In this document: positions 51,707-60,422 of the stretch, piece after piece
How the letters are laid out: each line of letters begins with the position of its first letter
Numbering within the stretch: the stretch's first letter is position 1
NCBI GenBank assembly: GCA_023412005.1
Contig: JAEYOE010000033.1
Coordinates: forward strand, 62,001 to 126,000
DNA from: Bacillota bacterium
GTDB lineage: Bacteria > Bacillota > Clostridia > Christensenellales > SZUA-584
Direction of reading: 5' to 3'
DNA: 64,000 nt
Program-made: the position numbers and the translations under genes
Notes under the pieces: generated by a model
Told to the model about the DNA's origin: nothing
Seen by the model: only the letters and a program-made list of their open reading frames with translations
Database searches by the model: none

Positions 51707-52438
51707 ATGTTCAAAATATTTTTCGGGTACTTTCTGGCTCTTCATGTATTGGGTGACTTTTATTTTCAGAGCAACAGGCTAGCTGAAAACAAAGCTAAGA
51801 AATTTCAATACGTTTTGCTCCATAGTGCTATTTATATCGTGATAACTTTCTTTTGTGTGATTCCTTTTTGGTCGAAACCTATATTCGTTGCAGCATGCAT
51901 TTTAGCTCTATTGCATTTCGTCATCGACAGTGGTAAATTTCTTTATTCGAAAAGAACCAAGGAATATCATGAAGCCGTCGTTTTCTCTGTTGACCAACTC
52001 ATTCATTTAGCATGCATAACACTCATCGCTTCCTTATTAACTTACCACGGATTCGATTTGCAGTTATTGTCACCTATAAGCGATTATGTTTCGTATTCGT
52101 ATGTCAATCCCGCAATAATTTTTCAATGGGTAGGGCTTTTTCTCGTGATAATAAAACCTGCTAATATTACAATTAAGCAATTGACAGTGAAATATAGACC
52201 GGTAGAGAAAAATATAGATACCAACAAGGCTGGAGGATTTATTGGTGCACTTGAACGGCTCGTCATTGTCCTTTTGCTTAGTGTTGCCCAATTCGCAGCC
52301 ATAGGTCTTGTCCTAACTGCTAAATCGGTTGCAAGATATAATAAAATATCAGAAAGCGAGCATTTTGCAGAATTCTATCTTCTAGGCACGTTGCTTAGTA
52401 CTTTGTTTGCAATCATTGCATTCTTTATATACATATAA
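51707..52438 (+). CDS. DUF3307 membrane protein paired with SatD
   Basis: A protein of about 243 residues with roughly six hydrophobic segments. Its N-terminus (FFGYFLALHVLGDFYFQSNRLAENKAKK) is the DUF3307 signature, with HxxxDFxxQ residues inside the membrane region, and LLHFVIDSGKF repeats the His/Asp pattern at about residue 70-80. Charged residues within membrane helices suggest catalysis or ion binding rather than simple anchoring. AAGGAG precedes ATG 51707; the upstream frame overlaps satD and is not used. It is probably co-transcribed with satD. Function unknown; an effector controlled by SatD is one hypothesis. Confidence 0.82.
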   Translation: MFKIFFGYFLALHVLGDFYFQSNRLAENKAKKFQYVLLHSAIYIVITFFCVIPFWSKPIFVAACILALLHFVIDSGKFLYSKRTKEYHEAVVFSVDQLIHLACITLIASLLTYHGFDLQLLSPISDYVSYSYVNPAIIFQWVGLFLVIIKPANITIKQLTVKYRPVEKNIDTNKAGGFIGALERLVIVLLLSVAQFAAIGLVLTAKSVARYNKISESEHFAEFYLLGTLLSTLFAIIAFFIYI

Positions 52439-52465
52439 GAATAGCTCTAATGTCACCAAATAAAT

Positions 52466-52512
52466 AAGTGTGTTAAAGCGCATTAAAACTAAATATGCGG
52501 TATTTCGCGCAT
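52466..52512. repeat. Right array: one intact and one degenerate palindrome at 29-bp spacing
   Basis: ATGCG-N8-CGCAT at 52495-52512, and AAGTG-N8-CGCAT at 52466-52483, again exactly 29 bases apart. Same motif, spacing and orientation-neutral design as the left array, 27 bases after the DUF3307 stop. Confidence 0.8.
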
Positions 52513-52531
52513 ACTGAAGCTAGTATCCCCT

Positions 52532-52867
52532 TCAAATCTTGTTCATCTTAATCATCTGCGCAAGGCCTTCCAGCTTTTTTCGCTGCTCGGCATCCAGCAT
52601 CGGCGCCACGTTTTGTATAAACCCATCGAGCATGTCGTCGGTAAACGAACCGTCCTTGCGCCCCTGAGAAATCATGCGTTCAAGGTCGCCCATCAGCTCG
52701 CCTTCGCTTTTGTTCTCATACTGCGCTATCGTATCCTCAATATTCCTAACGTTTTCCTCCTCAATGCCGCTCGCATCGATGTTGAGCTTTTGTGCCGTTT
52801 CCTGAAGCTCTTCCTGGCTGCACCGCATCTTTTCTTTCTTCATCTGCCGCAGGTCCTTCTTCGGCAT
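52532..52867 (-). CDS. Small acidic/helical cytoplasmic protein, function unknown
   Basis: A 111-residue protein I do not recognise. It is rich in Lys, Glu, Gln and Met, predicted mostly helical, and starts MPKKDLRQMKKEKMRCSQEE. The end (VAPMLDAEQRKKLEGLAQMIKM) resembles a segment of the divergent neighbour (SMFMPPEEQGKFRNMQNMMRMM), so the two may share a fold or bind each other. ATG 52867 is chosen for the GGGAGGG upstream; the longer frame lacks support. The gene is divergent from 53009 with a 140-base gap. Confidence 0.6.
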   Translation of the reverse strand: MPKKDLRQMKKEKMRCSQEELQETAQKLNIDASGIEEENVRNIEDTIAQYENKSEGELMGDLERMISQGRKDGSFTDDMLDGFIQNVAPMLDAEQRKKLEGLAQMIKMNKI

Positions 52868-53008
52868 ACATTTCCCTCCCTTTTTGTGTTCCCGCCGCGA
52901 AGCAAACGGACGGTCAATACATATATATTCGCTGCAGCCGCCAAAGTGCACGAACTTAAAGCACCGAACATACGATGATTGTAGATCAGTATTGAAGGAG
53001 AGATTTCC

Positions 53009-53890
53009 ATGCCAAGGTTCCCTTTCGGCTCACGTCCGGCACCGCGGCGGCCGCAGCGCCAGCCGATGCGCTCCGCACAAGCACAGTCCCCTCCCGCACG
53101 CCAGATGGGCTATGGGGATATATTGAGCCACGCCTCGTTTTCGCCTGAACTCAGTTTCTTACTCGCCATGACAATGAAGGATGGCTTAAACCGCGACACC
53201 ACATTTGAAATGCTCAGACGTATCGAGCCGTATGTCAGCGCCGGTGATAAAGAGGCTATCCACAACATTTTCAGCGCGCACACAATGGCTGAGGAATACC
53301 GCCGCCACCCGTACATGTCGCCCCCTGGCCGCAGCGGTGCCGGTCTCAATTCTTTCTCGCGTCTGTCGCGCCAGCAGTCTTTGCTTGATGTGCTGTCTCA
53401 GTACGCAAGCGCCGATACGAGAACCATGATGCAGGGGCTTTCGCAGTCCGCCCGTATGCAGGAAAACTTTGAGCGCATGACGCGCAGAATGGAGAAGCTG
53501 AGAAATATGAACACATCGTCTCCCGAGCAAATGTTTGAAGCGCTTTCTATGTTTATGCCGCCGGAGGAACAAGGCAAGTTTCGCAACATGCAAAACATGA
53601 TGCGCATGATGGGCAACATGGGCAGCTTTAAGCCCGAAGACATGTTCAAATTCATGGGCGGCATGGGCGGCAATAGCGGCAGCACAAAAAACGCCGGTCA
53701 ATCAAGCGGCATGGGCAACATGGGCAACATGGGCAATATGGGTGGTATGGGTAACATGGGTGGTACGGGTAACATGGGTGGTATGGGTAACATGGGTGGT
53801 ATGGGCAACATGGGTGGTATGGGCAACATGGGCAGCATGATGAATATGATGAACATGATGGGCAAAATGATGGGCGGTAATAAAAAGTAG
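53009..53890 (+). CDS. Met/Gly-rich repeat protein, function unknown
   Basis: A 293-residue soluble protein without a signal peptide. The N-terminus is Pro/Arg/Gln rich (residues 1-33), the middle (34-200) is helical with FSPELSFLLAMTMKDG and SPEQMFEALSMFMPPEEQ segments, and the C-terminus is a run of GNMGGM-type repeats (about residues 233-277) ending MMNMMGKMMGGNKK. Met makes up a large share of the last 120 residues. Such tails could bind metal, scavenge oxidants or phase separate; none is shown. It is divergent from the 111-residue protein, with which it shares a helical motif. Start preceded by GGAGAG. Confidence 0.65.
   Translation: MPRFPFGSRPAPRRPQRQPMRSAQAQSPPARQMGYGDILSHASFSPELSFLLAMTMKDGLNRDTTFEMLRRIEPYVSAGDKEAIHNIFSAHTMAEEYRRHPYMSPPGRSGAGLNSFSRLSRQQSLLDVLSQYASADTRTMMQGLSQSARMQENFERMTRRMEKLRNMNTSSPEQMFEALSMFMPPEEQGKFRNMQNMMRMMGNMGSFKPEDMFKFMGGMGGNSGSTKNAGQSSGMGNMGNMGNMGGMGNMGGTGNMGGMGNMGGMGNMGGMGNMGSMMNMMNMMGKMMGGNKK
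53706..53841 (+). repeat. Tandem repeat encoding GMGNMG units
   Basis: An 18-base unit (ATGGGTGGTATGGGTAAC and variants) occurs about five times after three 9-base ATGGGCAAC units. Reading frame is preserved in all copies, so copy number could vary without frameshift. Confidence 0.88.
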
Positions 53891-53961
53891 CAGACGCCTT
53901 TTTCGCCTGACTGGTTTGTTGTATAATACTTGGTATATACGTACATAAGAGGTATTATACG

Positions 53962-54858
53962 ATGACATTATCCAAAGGCCTATCATTGCTGATTGTGCTG
54001 TTCGTTTATGCAGCCGCGTTTTTTACGGGGCTGCTTATTTTTGCCCTGCTGCCGTTCAAAGGCATATTCGCCTACTTAATTGCGGACGCTGCCGCCACGG
54101 TGGTGGTGTGGGCTGTGGGGCTCGTTTTCAAAAACGCGAGCCTTTACGACCCTTACTGGAGTGTTGCGCCGCTGGTACTATTCGTCTGCTTCCTTATTGA
54201 AACGCAAGTTGTAGATGCAGTGGACATGCTCTACATTGCAGTGTTCTCGGTGTGGGGCGTGCGGCTCACGCTGAACTGGGCTGTCGGCTGGGGCGGCATG
54301 GCGCATCAAGACTGGCGCTACACGATGCTGCGCGATAAGAATCCGAAGCTTTGGCTGCTGACGAACTTTTTCGGTATTAACATGATGCCCACGCTTTTTG
54401 TTTTTGTGAATATGCTGCCCGCTTACTTCTGCGCGGTTTCCGAATCGGATAATATCGGCTCTATTTCGCTGCTCGGGCTCATCGTCTGTCTCGCTGCGGT
54501 GACGCTGCAGATTTTTGCGGACGGGCAGATGGTTAATTTCAGAAAAGAAAATGCGGGCAGCGGCAAAAGCATTGAAACGGGGCTGTGGAAATACTCCCGC
54601 CATCCGAATTATCTCGGCGAGGTATTGCTTTGGTGGGGCGTTTGGCTGATACAACTGGGTGCGCAGAGCGCGTTGTGGTGGACGGCAATAGCGCCCGCGC
54701 TGATGACGCTGCTGTTTGTGATGATCAGCATACCGATGATGGAGAATCGGCTGAGCGATACAAAGCAGGGCTATGATGATTATCAGAAACGCACGTCGAT
54801 GCTACTGCTTCTGCCGCCAAGGAAGGTGCAGGCTGAGGAAAGCATATCGGCTGAATAA
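53962..54858 (+). CDS. DUF1295 / steroid 5-alpha-reductase-like membrane protein
   Basis: A 298-residue membrane protein with about seven hydrophobic segments. The middle carries NASLYDPYWSVAP, RLTLNWAVGWGGMAHQDWRY and the C-terminal motif YSRHPNYLGEVLLWWGVWL with a following Glu/Arg pair, the pattern of the DUF1295 family related to steroid reductases and isoprenylcysteine methyltransferases. The substrate, probably a lipid, is unknown. It stands alone, with TATAAT about 40 bases upstream and AAGAGG before the ATG. It converges with the anti-sigma-like gene downstream. Confidence 0.88.
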   Translation: MTLSKGLSLLIVLFVYAAAFFTGLLIFALLPFKGIFAYLIADAAATVVVWAVGLVFKNASLYDPYWSVAPLVLFVCFLIETQVVDAVDMLYIAVFSVWGVRLTLNWAVGWGGMAHQDWRYTMLRDKNPKLWLLTNFFGINMMPTLFVFVNMLPAYFCAVSESDNIGSISLLGLIVCLAAVTLQIFADGQMVNFRKENAGSGKSIETGLWKYSRHPNYLGEVLLWWGVWLIQLGAQSALWWTAIAPALMTLLFVMISIPMMENRLSDTKQGYDDYQKRTSMLLLLPPRKVQAEESISAE

Positions 54859-55272
54859 ATGGACGTCCCATAATTGCGGAACGGTCAAGACCGTTCCCTA
54901 CAATTCGGCGCTTATAACTAACTTTTTTCTCGAACCGAAGGATCGAAATCTTTATATACCACGAGGAAGTAGGGTCGCTCTGTTCAATAATTTCAAAAAC
55001 ACAGAGAATCGCGGCAAGCGCGGCCAACATGACTCTTTATTTCAATTTTAATGAGCGACGCATCCGCATAATTCAACAAATTAAAAAAAGAGATACCTGT
55101 ACCCCAAAGGGGTATACTGGGATGGTATTTTGATATAAAAAATGTCGTTTTACTCCCCCAGTAGCCTGTCGGTCCCAGCCCCCTCAAAGAGGGAGCCAAT
55201 ATTCGAGCAAAACGTAAAATAAAAACAGGAAGCGCAAAACTCCCTGTTTCAATATCTGATTGTTCAATCCGT
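54859..55272. repeat. Convergent intergenic region with hairpins, no gene seen
   Basis: Between two converging genes lie a perfect 20-base palindrome GGAACGGTC-AA-GACCGTTCC (54878-54897), a CCCCAAAGGGG hairpin (about 55101) and a CCCCCTCAAAGAGGG element (about 55180). The last part is a terminator for the minus-strand gene. Confidence 0.65.
55216..55249 (-). terminator. Terminator of the anti-sigma-like gene
   Basis: AAACAGG/CCTGTTT stem (55243-55249 with 55223-55229) followed by TTTATTTTA on the minus strand. Confidence 0.8.
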
Positions 55273-56208
55273 CTATTGCTGCTCGTCCGGCTCCTGAACT
55301 TCAACAAACTGTGCTTTGCAGTATGTCGCGATATCCTGCGCTGTCCAAGACGCGGGCACGGTAGCATGAAATGCGTTGCCATCCTGCTCCCAATACACAG
55401 CCGTATGGCCCTCACCTGCATACAGGTAATAGGTGCCGTCATTTTTGAGCGACGACAAATCACCGTATGTTTTTTCAAGCCAGTCGTTAAGGCCGTTGTC
55501 ATCCAGCGCGTCGAGCCAGGCAAATGTCATGCCGCTTCCGTCAGCCAGCGTGTACGTGAATACGAAGGACTCCTCGTCCATCGATATACTCGACAGCGCA
55601 GCGCCTTCCGGCAATACCTCAGGTCTGTAATAGCTGCTCTGCTCGGCTGAAACAAAATCGCCCTCGGTTGCGTAAACGTAGGCTCCCATATCTTTGATTG
55701 AGGCCTCAACGGATTCTTCCGGTGCTGCCGTCCACAAGCCATTCACCTCTCCGTACCCGTCTTCATCCGCTGCCTCCGTCGAGAAAAGCTGCTCCTCTTC
55801 GGCGGGGGCCATTTCGGCTGCTGCAGGTTCTTCTTTTGCAGCCATCGCGTCCGATTCCGCTCCGCCGGCTGACCTGGTGGCGTCTTTCATTCCGATGCCC
55901 GGCGTTAATATTACAACGAGCGCAACCACGGCAGCAACGGCCGCAGTGGCGGCAGACACATACATAAACAACGGTTTTTTGCTTTTGGCTTTTTTAATCG
56001 CAGACATGGCAAGCCCCTTTGGCGGCTCTATCTCGGGAAGAGACGCAAGCGCGTTTTTCAAGCGGACTGCATCATCAATTGCCTTTTGACACACGGCACA
56101 TGTTGCTGCGTGCTTCAATAGCAGTTCACGGTCTTTCTCGTTTAAAAAACCGTCAACAAATAAATCGATATTCTCTTGTGCAATCCTGCAATCCATCCCC
56201 CACCACAT
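55273..56208 (-). CDS. Anti-sigma-factor-like protein with zinc finger (zf-HC2) and one transmembrane helix
   Basis: A 311-residue protein. Residues 5-45 are a zf-HC2 anti-sigma domain with HAATCAVC (His33, Cys37, Cys40). A cytoplasmic linker, one membrane helix (about 78-102), an Ala/Glu-rich spacer and an extracellular domain of about 170 residues follow. Known relatives hold an ECF sigma factor at the membrane until a signal arrives, and the sigma gene is normally adjacent; none is found on either side here. ATG 56208 or 56196 may be the start. The outer domain resembles DUF4367-type sporulation or stress proteins only vaguely. Confidence 0.78.
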   Translation of the reverse strand: MWWGMDCRIAQENIDLFVDGFLNEKDRELLLKHAATCAVCQKAIDDAVRLKNALASLPEIEPPKGLAMSAIKKAKSKKPLFMYVSAATAAVAAVVALVVILTPGIGMKDATRSAGGAESDAMAAKEEPAAAEMAPAEEEQLFSTEAADEDGYGEVNGLWTAAPEESVEASIKDMGAYVYATEGDFVSAEQSSYYRPEVLPEGAALSSISMDEESFVFTYTLADGSGMTFAWLDALDDNGLNDWLEKTYGDLSSLKNDGTYYLYAGEGHTAVYWEQDGNAFHATVPASWTAQDIATYCKAQFVEVQEPDEQQ

Positions 56209-56327
56209 CCTTAAACCACGTTTTCACCAATATGACGCAGGCCACGCACGTTTTGTTCCATCAAAACGTAACTTTCAACAAAAATTATATATGAAAAAGC
56301 AATAGTTCACAACGTAAATTTTAAATA

Positions 56328-58565
56328 TCAGCCGCATTTCGAGTATCCGCAAGAGCGGCAGACCACACAACCGCCTTCATGCTCCATCAGCGATGCGCAT
56401 TCGGGGCATTTGCCTGCGCTGCTGCTTTTGGGCTGAGCTGCGCTTTCATGAGCATTGCCCGCGCTGACGAGCTTTGGCTGCGCTGCTTGCGCTTCAATGC
56501 CCCTCAGTTCAACAACGCGTTCCAGCACGCGGCCGATCGCATCCGGGCACGACAGCACTTTGAGGCCCTTCTGACGCAGCGTGGAATGGCAGCGAATGCC
56601 GCGCAGCTGCTCGATAATGCTGTCGACATCAACGCCGGAACGCAGCGCCATAGAAACAAGACGGCTCGTCGCCTCAGACTGAGACGGACATCCGCCCGCG
56701 CGCCCGACGTTGGTGAACACCTCACAGATGCCCTCGTTATCGTAATTGACCGTCACATACAGATTACCGCAGCCGATTTTTATTTTTTGTGTGATGCCCT
56801 TTGTGATTTCGGGGCGCTCACGCGGTGCCAAAACGGAATTCTCATCAACTTCTTCGATCGGCTCGTCCTGCTTCTTTTCGCCGACGCTCAGCACCTGCCC
56901 TTGACGGCTGCCGTCGCGATATATCGTGACGCCTTTGAGCCCCAGCTGATAGGCAAGGTCGTAAGCGGCGCGCACATCTTCCTTGGTAGCAGACTGCGCG
57001 AAGTTGACCGTTTTCGATACCGCGTTGTCAGTGGAATCCTGAAACGCGCTTTGCATACGAATATGGTATTCCGGCGAAATATCGTGTGCCGTCACAAACA
57101 CCTTTTGAACGGATTCCGGTATTTCGGCGATGCCGTGTAATGTGCCCCTGTTCGCGATGGTTTGCATCAGTTGTTTGCTGTAAAAACCGTTCTCGCGCGC
57201 GATCTGCTCAAAATAAGGATGCACCTCAACGAGCTTGTCATTGTCCATCACGTTGCGGATATACGAAATTGCAAACACCGGCTCGATGCCGCTCGATGTG
57301 CCCGCGATGATCGATATCGTGCCGGTCGGCGCGATCGTCGTGACCGTCGCGTTGCGCATGGCTTTGATGCCCTGCTGCTTGTACACGCTCTGCTCGAACA
57401 TCGGAAAGCTGCCCCGCTTAAGCGCCAAGGCCTGCGACGCTTCGCGCGCACGCAGCTGGATGAACGCCATGATGTCCTGCGCGGTTTTTACGGCTTGCTC
57501 ACTGTTGTACGGTATGCCAAGCCGGTAAAGCATATCGGAAAAGCCCATCACACCAAGACCGATTTTGCGCATGCTTTTTGTGGTTTCTTCTATCTTTTGC
57601 AGCGGGTATCGATTCACATCAATCACGTTATCCAGAAAATGAACCGCCAGCGCCACCGTTTCTCCGAGGCTTTCGTAATCAATCGCGCCGTTTTTCACGA
57701 ACACGTTCAAATTGAGCGAGCCCAAGTTGCAGCTTTCAAACGGCAGCAGCGGCTGTTCACCGCACGGGTTTGTGCTCTCAATCTCGCCCGCTGCGGGTAC
57801 GGGGTTGTCTTTATTAATACGGTCAAGGAACACGATGCCCGGTTCCCCGCTCGTCCATGCCATCTCCACGATGGTTTCGTACACCTCTTTGGCCCGCAGG
57901 CTCCCCGTTTTCTTTTTCGTATGCGGGTCAATCAGGTCGAATTTCTTATCAGCCAGTACGGCCTGCATAAATTTTTCGGTCAGGCCGACACTGATGTTAA
58001 AATTGGTCATCTGTGTCAGGTCGTTTTTACATTTGATGAACTCCATGATATCCGGATGATCAACGCGCAATATGCCCATGTTCGCGCCACGCCGTGTACC
58101 GCCCTGTTTTACCGCTTCGGTAGAAGCATTGAACACCTTCATAAAGCTGATGGGGCCGCTGGCCACACCACCCGTTGAATTCACACTCGCGCCCGTCGGG
58201 CGTATTCGCGAGAACGAAAAGCCCGTGCCGCCGCCGCTCTTGTGAATCATCGCGGCGTTCTTAAGCGTATCAAAAATGCCTTCCATCGTGTCTTCAATGG
58301 GGAGCACAAAACAGGCCGAAAGCTGCCCGAGCTCACGCCCCGCGTTCATCAACGTGGGCGAGTTGGGCAGGAATTTCAACGAATCCATCATATCAAAAAA
58401 CGCGCCGGCGGTTTTGCCCACATCGCCGCCGTAAGCTGCATCGGCTGCGGCAATGGTATCCGCCACGCGGCGAATCATATCCTCCGGGCGCTCGCTTACG
58501 CCGTTTTCATCCCTTTTTAAATACCGTCTTTCCAGCACAACACGCGCGTTATCTGATAAGTTCAT
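56328..58565 (-). CDS. nrdJ: Vitamin B12-dependent (class II) ribonucleotide reductase
   Basis: An enzyme of about 745 residues that uses adenosylcobalamin to reduce ribonucleotides. The NPCGEQPLLPFESCNLGSLNL block holds the active-site Cys and Glu, with a second reactive Cys in LSACFVLP and the IAPTGTISIIAG phosphate loop. The C-terminal tail has a Cys-rich zinc-ribbon (CPECASLMEHEGGCVVCRSCGYSKCG). ATG 58565 with GGAGGGG upstream is preferred. NrdR-like boxes overlap the promoter. It gives the cell a second, oxygen-tolerant route to deoxynucleotides besides nrdDG. Confidence 0.96.
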   Translation of the reverse strand: MNLSDNARVVLERRYLKRDENGVSERPEDMIRRVADTIAAADAAYGGDVGKTAGAFFDMMDSLKFLPNSPTLMNAGRELGQLSACFVLPIEDTMEGIFDTLKNAAMIHKSGGGTGFSFSRIRPTGASVNSTGGVASGPISFMKVFNASTEAVKQGGTRRGANMGILRVDHPDIMEFIKCKNDLTQMTNFNISVGLTEKFMQAVLADKKFDLIDPHTKKKTGSLRAKEVYETIVEMAWTSGEPGIVFLDRINKDNPVPAAGEIESTNPCGEQPLLPFESCNLGSLNLNVFVKNGAIDYESLGETVALAVHFLDNVIDVNRYPLQKIEETTKSMRKIGLGVMGFSDMLYRLGIPYNSEQAVKTAQDIMAFIQLRAREASQALALKRGSFPMFEQSVYKQQGIKAMRNATVTTIAPTGTISIIAGTSSGIEPVFAISYIRNVMDNDKLVEVHPYFEQIARENGFYSKQLMQTIANRGTLHGIAEIPESVQKVFVTAHDISPEYHIRMQSAFQDSTDNAVSKTVNFAQSATKEDVRAAYDLAYQLGLKGVTIYRDGSRQGQVLSVGEKKQDEPIEEVDENSVLAPRERPEITKGITQKIKIGCGNLYVTVNYDNEGICEVFTNVGRAGGCPSQSEATSRLVSMALRSGVDVDSIIEQLRGIRCHSTLRQKGLKVLSCPDAIGRVLERVVELRGIEAQAAQPKLVSAGNAHESAAQPKSSSAGKCPECASLMEHEGGCVVCRSCGYSKCG

Positions 58566-58577
58566 GTCCCCTCCTGT

Positions 58578-58631
58578 ATACACCATTATGTATTAGGGAT
58601 ATATACTAACACAATATATAGATGTAATCAA
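58578..58631 (-). promoter_or_regulatory. nrdJ promoter overlapped by a pair of NrdR-like boxes
   Basis: Minus-strand TTGATT, 17-base spacer and TAGTAT. The spacer itself is CATCTATATATTGTGT (58609-58624), a good NrdR-box match. A weaker palindromic box ATACATAATGGTGTAT (58578-58593) lies 31 bases away centre to centre, over the start site. Confidence 0.6.
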
Positions 58632-58659
58632 TAATTATTATTAATTAAAAACGTTAATT

Positions 58660-59442
58660 TTAACCGTTGTAGGTGCGGAATATCCGCTGAAAATGACCGA
58701 TGGGAAGGTTTTGATCGGAGGAGAAAAACTGAACACTGCCTTCTTTCTTATCTGCGCATTCAAGGTTGTTTTCTTCCAGCACGTGTTTTAAATGCCTGAC
58801 GGTGCCGTGCCGTCCGTCGAAAACGCGGCAGCCGGTATCAAACGCCGCGTCTATATATGATTTGATCGTGTTTTCCACAAACGCGTAATGCGTGCAGCCA
58901 AGAACCACTGCACATATCTTTTCACCTGCCAAAAAGCCGAGCTTTCGCCGCAAATAATCGTGAACGCTGATTTCGTCCGTGCGCCCCTGCTCAATCAGCT
59001 CAACCAAGCCGCCGCACCCCACGCTGATCACGCGGTCTCCCGCGCCGAGCTTGTTCAGCAGGCTCAGGTAGCGCTCCTGTGAGACGGTGGCGGGCGTAGC
59101 CAGCACGAGAATGCGCCCGTCGGTTGTTTCGCTGAGTGCGGGCTTCACGGCGGGTTCCATGCTGATGACGGGAATATTGAACTTCTCTCGCATTTCGTAA
59201 ACCGAGGTGCTGGTGGCCGTGTTGCAGGCAATCACAATGGCCTTCACGCCCTTGTTGTACAAGAATTCACCCGCAGCCAAAGACAGCGCCCGTATCTGTT
59301 CCTCGGATTTTTCGCCGTAGGGTGCGTTTAAGTTATCGCCGTAGTAGATGAAATTTTCGTTTGGCATCAGATTGAAGGCTGTTTTGAGGACGCTGATTCC
59401 GCCCACGCCAGAATCGAAGAAACCAATCGGTTTACAGTTCAT
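58660..59442 (-). CDS. murI: Glutamate racemase
   Basis: A 260-residue cofactor-independent racemase that makes D-glutamate for peptidoglycan. Both catalytic Cys residues are visible, Cys73 in ACNTAT and Cys183 in GCTHY, together with GFFDSGVGG (Asp10) and YYGDNLNAPYG near the start. Length is normal. GGGAG lies upstream of the ATG. It is divergent from the small membrane protein at 59600 and downstream of no other gene on its strand. Confidence 0.96.
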   Translation of the reverse strand: MNCKPIGFFDSGVGGISVLKTAFNLMPNENFIYYGDNLNAPYGEKSEEQIRALSLAAGEFLYNKGVKAIVIACNTATSTSVYEMREKFNIPVISMEPAVKPALSETTDGRILVLATPATVSQERYLSLLNKLGAGDRVISVGCGGLVELIEQGRTDEISVHDYLRRKLGFLAGEKICAVVLGCTHYAFVENTIKSYIDAAFDTGCRVFDGRHGTVRHLKHVLEENNLECADKKEGSVQFFSSDQNLPIGHFQRIFRTYNG

Positions 59443-59599
59443 CTTTTCTCCCGAATGAAATGATGGAGTTATTATACTCCACAGGTAAGGGTGTTTTCAA
59501 CCGCCCGTTTTGGGATGTTGATAATAATCATCGCACCCTATATAATAATTATCATTCATGTTACAAAATTCTAAAACGCAAACAAAGGAGACACACCCA

Positions 59600-59812
59600 A
59601 TGGAAACAGGTCAGAAACTTAGGTATTTCTTTGCGGCCGTACTTCTCATTGCTTTCTTCGTCTTTTTACTAATCGGTTTGAATCAGGTCAGTGAAATATT
59701 GTTTGTCGGATATATGGTAATCGCCGGCGGTTTGCTGATCAGTTCTGTTATATTGTTTGCAACGGCTCGTTTTGAACCGTCTAAAGAAAAACCAACAGAG
59801 AACGCAGAGTAG
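59600..59812 (+). CDS. Small two-helix membrane protein
   Basis: A 70-residue protein with a short charged N-terminus, two hydrophobic helices (about residues 7-28 and 34-56) and a charged tail rich in Glu and Lys. AAAGGAG precedes ATG 59600; the longer frame from 59558 has no site. It heads a cluster of three small plus-strand membrane genes. I do not recognise a family. Confidence 0.55.
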   Translation: METGQKLRYFFAAVLLIAFFVFLLIGLNQVSEILFVGYMVIAGGLLISSVILFATARFEPSKEKPTENAE

Positions 59813-59870
59813 CTATCAAAAAACAGTTTCCCCGTTTGCGATCATCACAGACTGAATGCAGGGAGTCAAA

Positions 59871-60368
59871 ATGGAAATCAGTAAAACGCTCGAATTGCAG
59901 GCATCCGATTTTATGGTGTTCATTACACGGATTTACGCAAAACATTTTGTTCTGGTTCCGGTTGTTACGGTATTGCTTTTTACGGCGGGCAATCTCATCA
60001 GCAACGAATTAACGCTGCAAAGCATGATTTTTCCTGTGGTTCTCGCCGCTGTGCTCACGCTCGGCCTTTTCTTATATCTGAAAAGACTATCTGAAAAAGC
60101 GCTTGCCTCATTTAACAAAGCCAACGGAGTCGTGACCGTTACGGTTGATGAAGCGGGTGTGCATACAACGGGGAAGCTGGGCGAGACAACTCTTGCCTGG
60201 CGGGATATGTTTAAACTAATCGAAACCAAAACAGCCTTCTTGTTCTTCATACACAAGACCAACGCAGTTATGCTGCCCAAACGGCAGCTCAGCGCAGATG
60301 AGCTGGCAGAGTTAATGGCATTGATTAAGAAAGAAGCGAACCCGGGCAAAATGTGGCTGATGTCATAG
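59871..60368 (+). CDS. YcxB-like membrane protein (1 of 2)
   Basis: A 165-residue protein. Two membrane helices (about 25-45 and 52-72) lead to a C-terminal soluble domain of the YcxB-like type: VTVDEAGVHTTGKLGETTLAWRDMFKLIETKTAFLFFI, then a PKRQLSADELAELMALI motif. AGGGAG lies before ATG 59871. The next gene is its distant paralogue with the same order of parts. The role of the family is unknown to me. Confidence 0.72.
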   Translation: MEISKTLELQASDFMVFITRIYAKHFVLVPVVTVLLFTAGNLISNELTLQSMIFPVVLAAVLTLGLFLYLKRLSEKALASFNKANGVVTVTVDEAGVHTTGKLGETTLAWRDMFKLIETKTAFLFFIHKTNAVMLPKRQLSADELAELMALIKKEANPGKMWLMS

Positions 60369-60422
60369 CCGTCTTCATCGCATGGTTTATTTTTTTGAAT
60401 TTGAGTTGAAGGAGACTGATTG

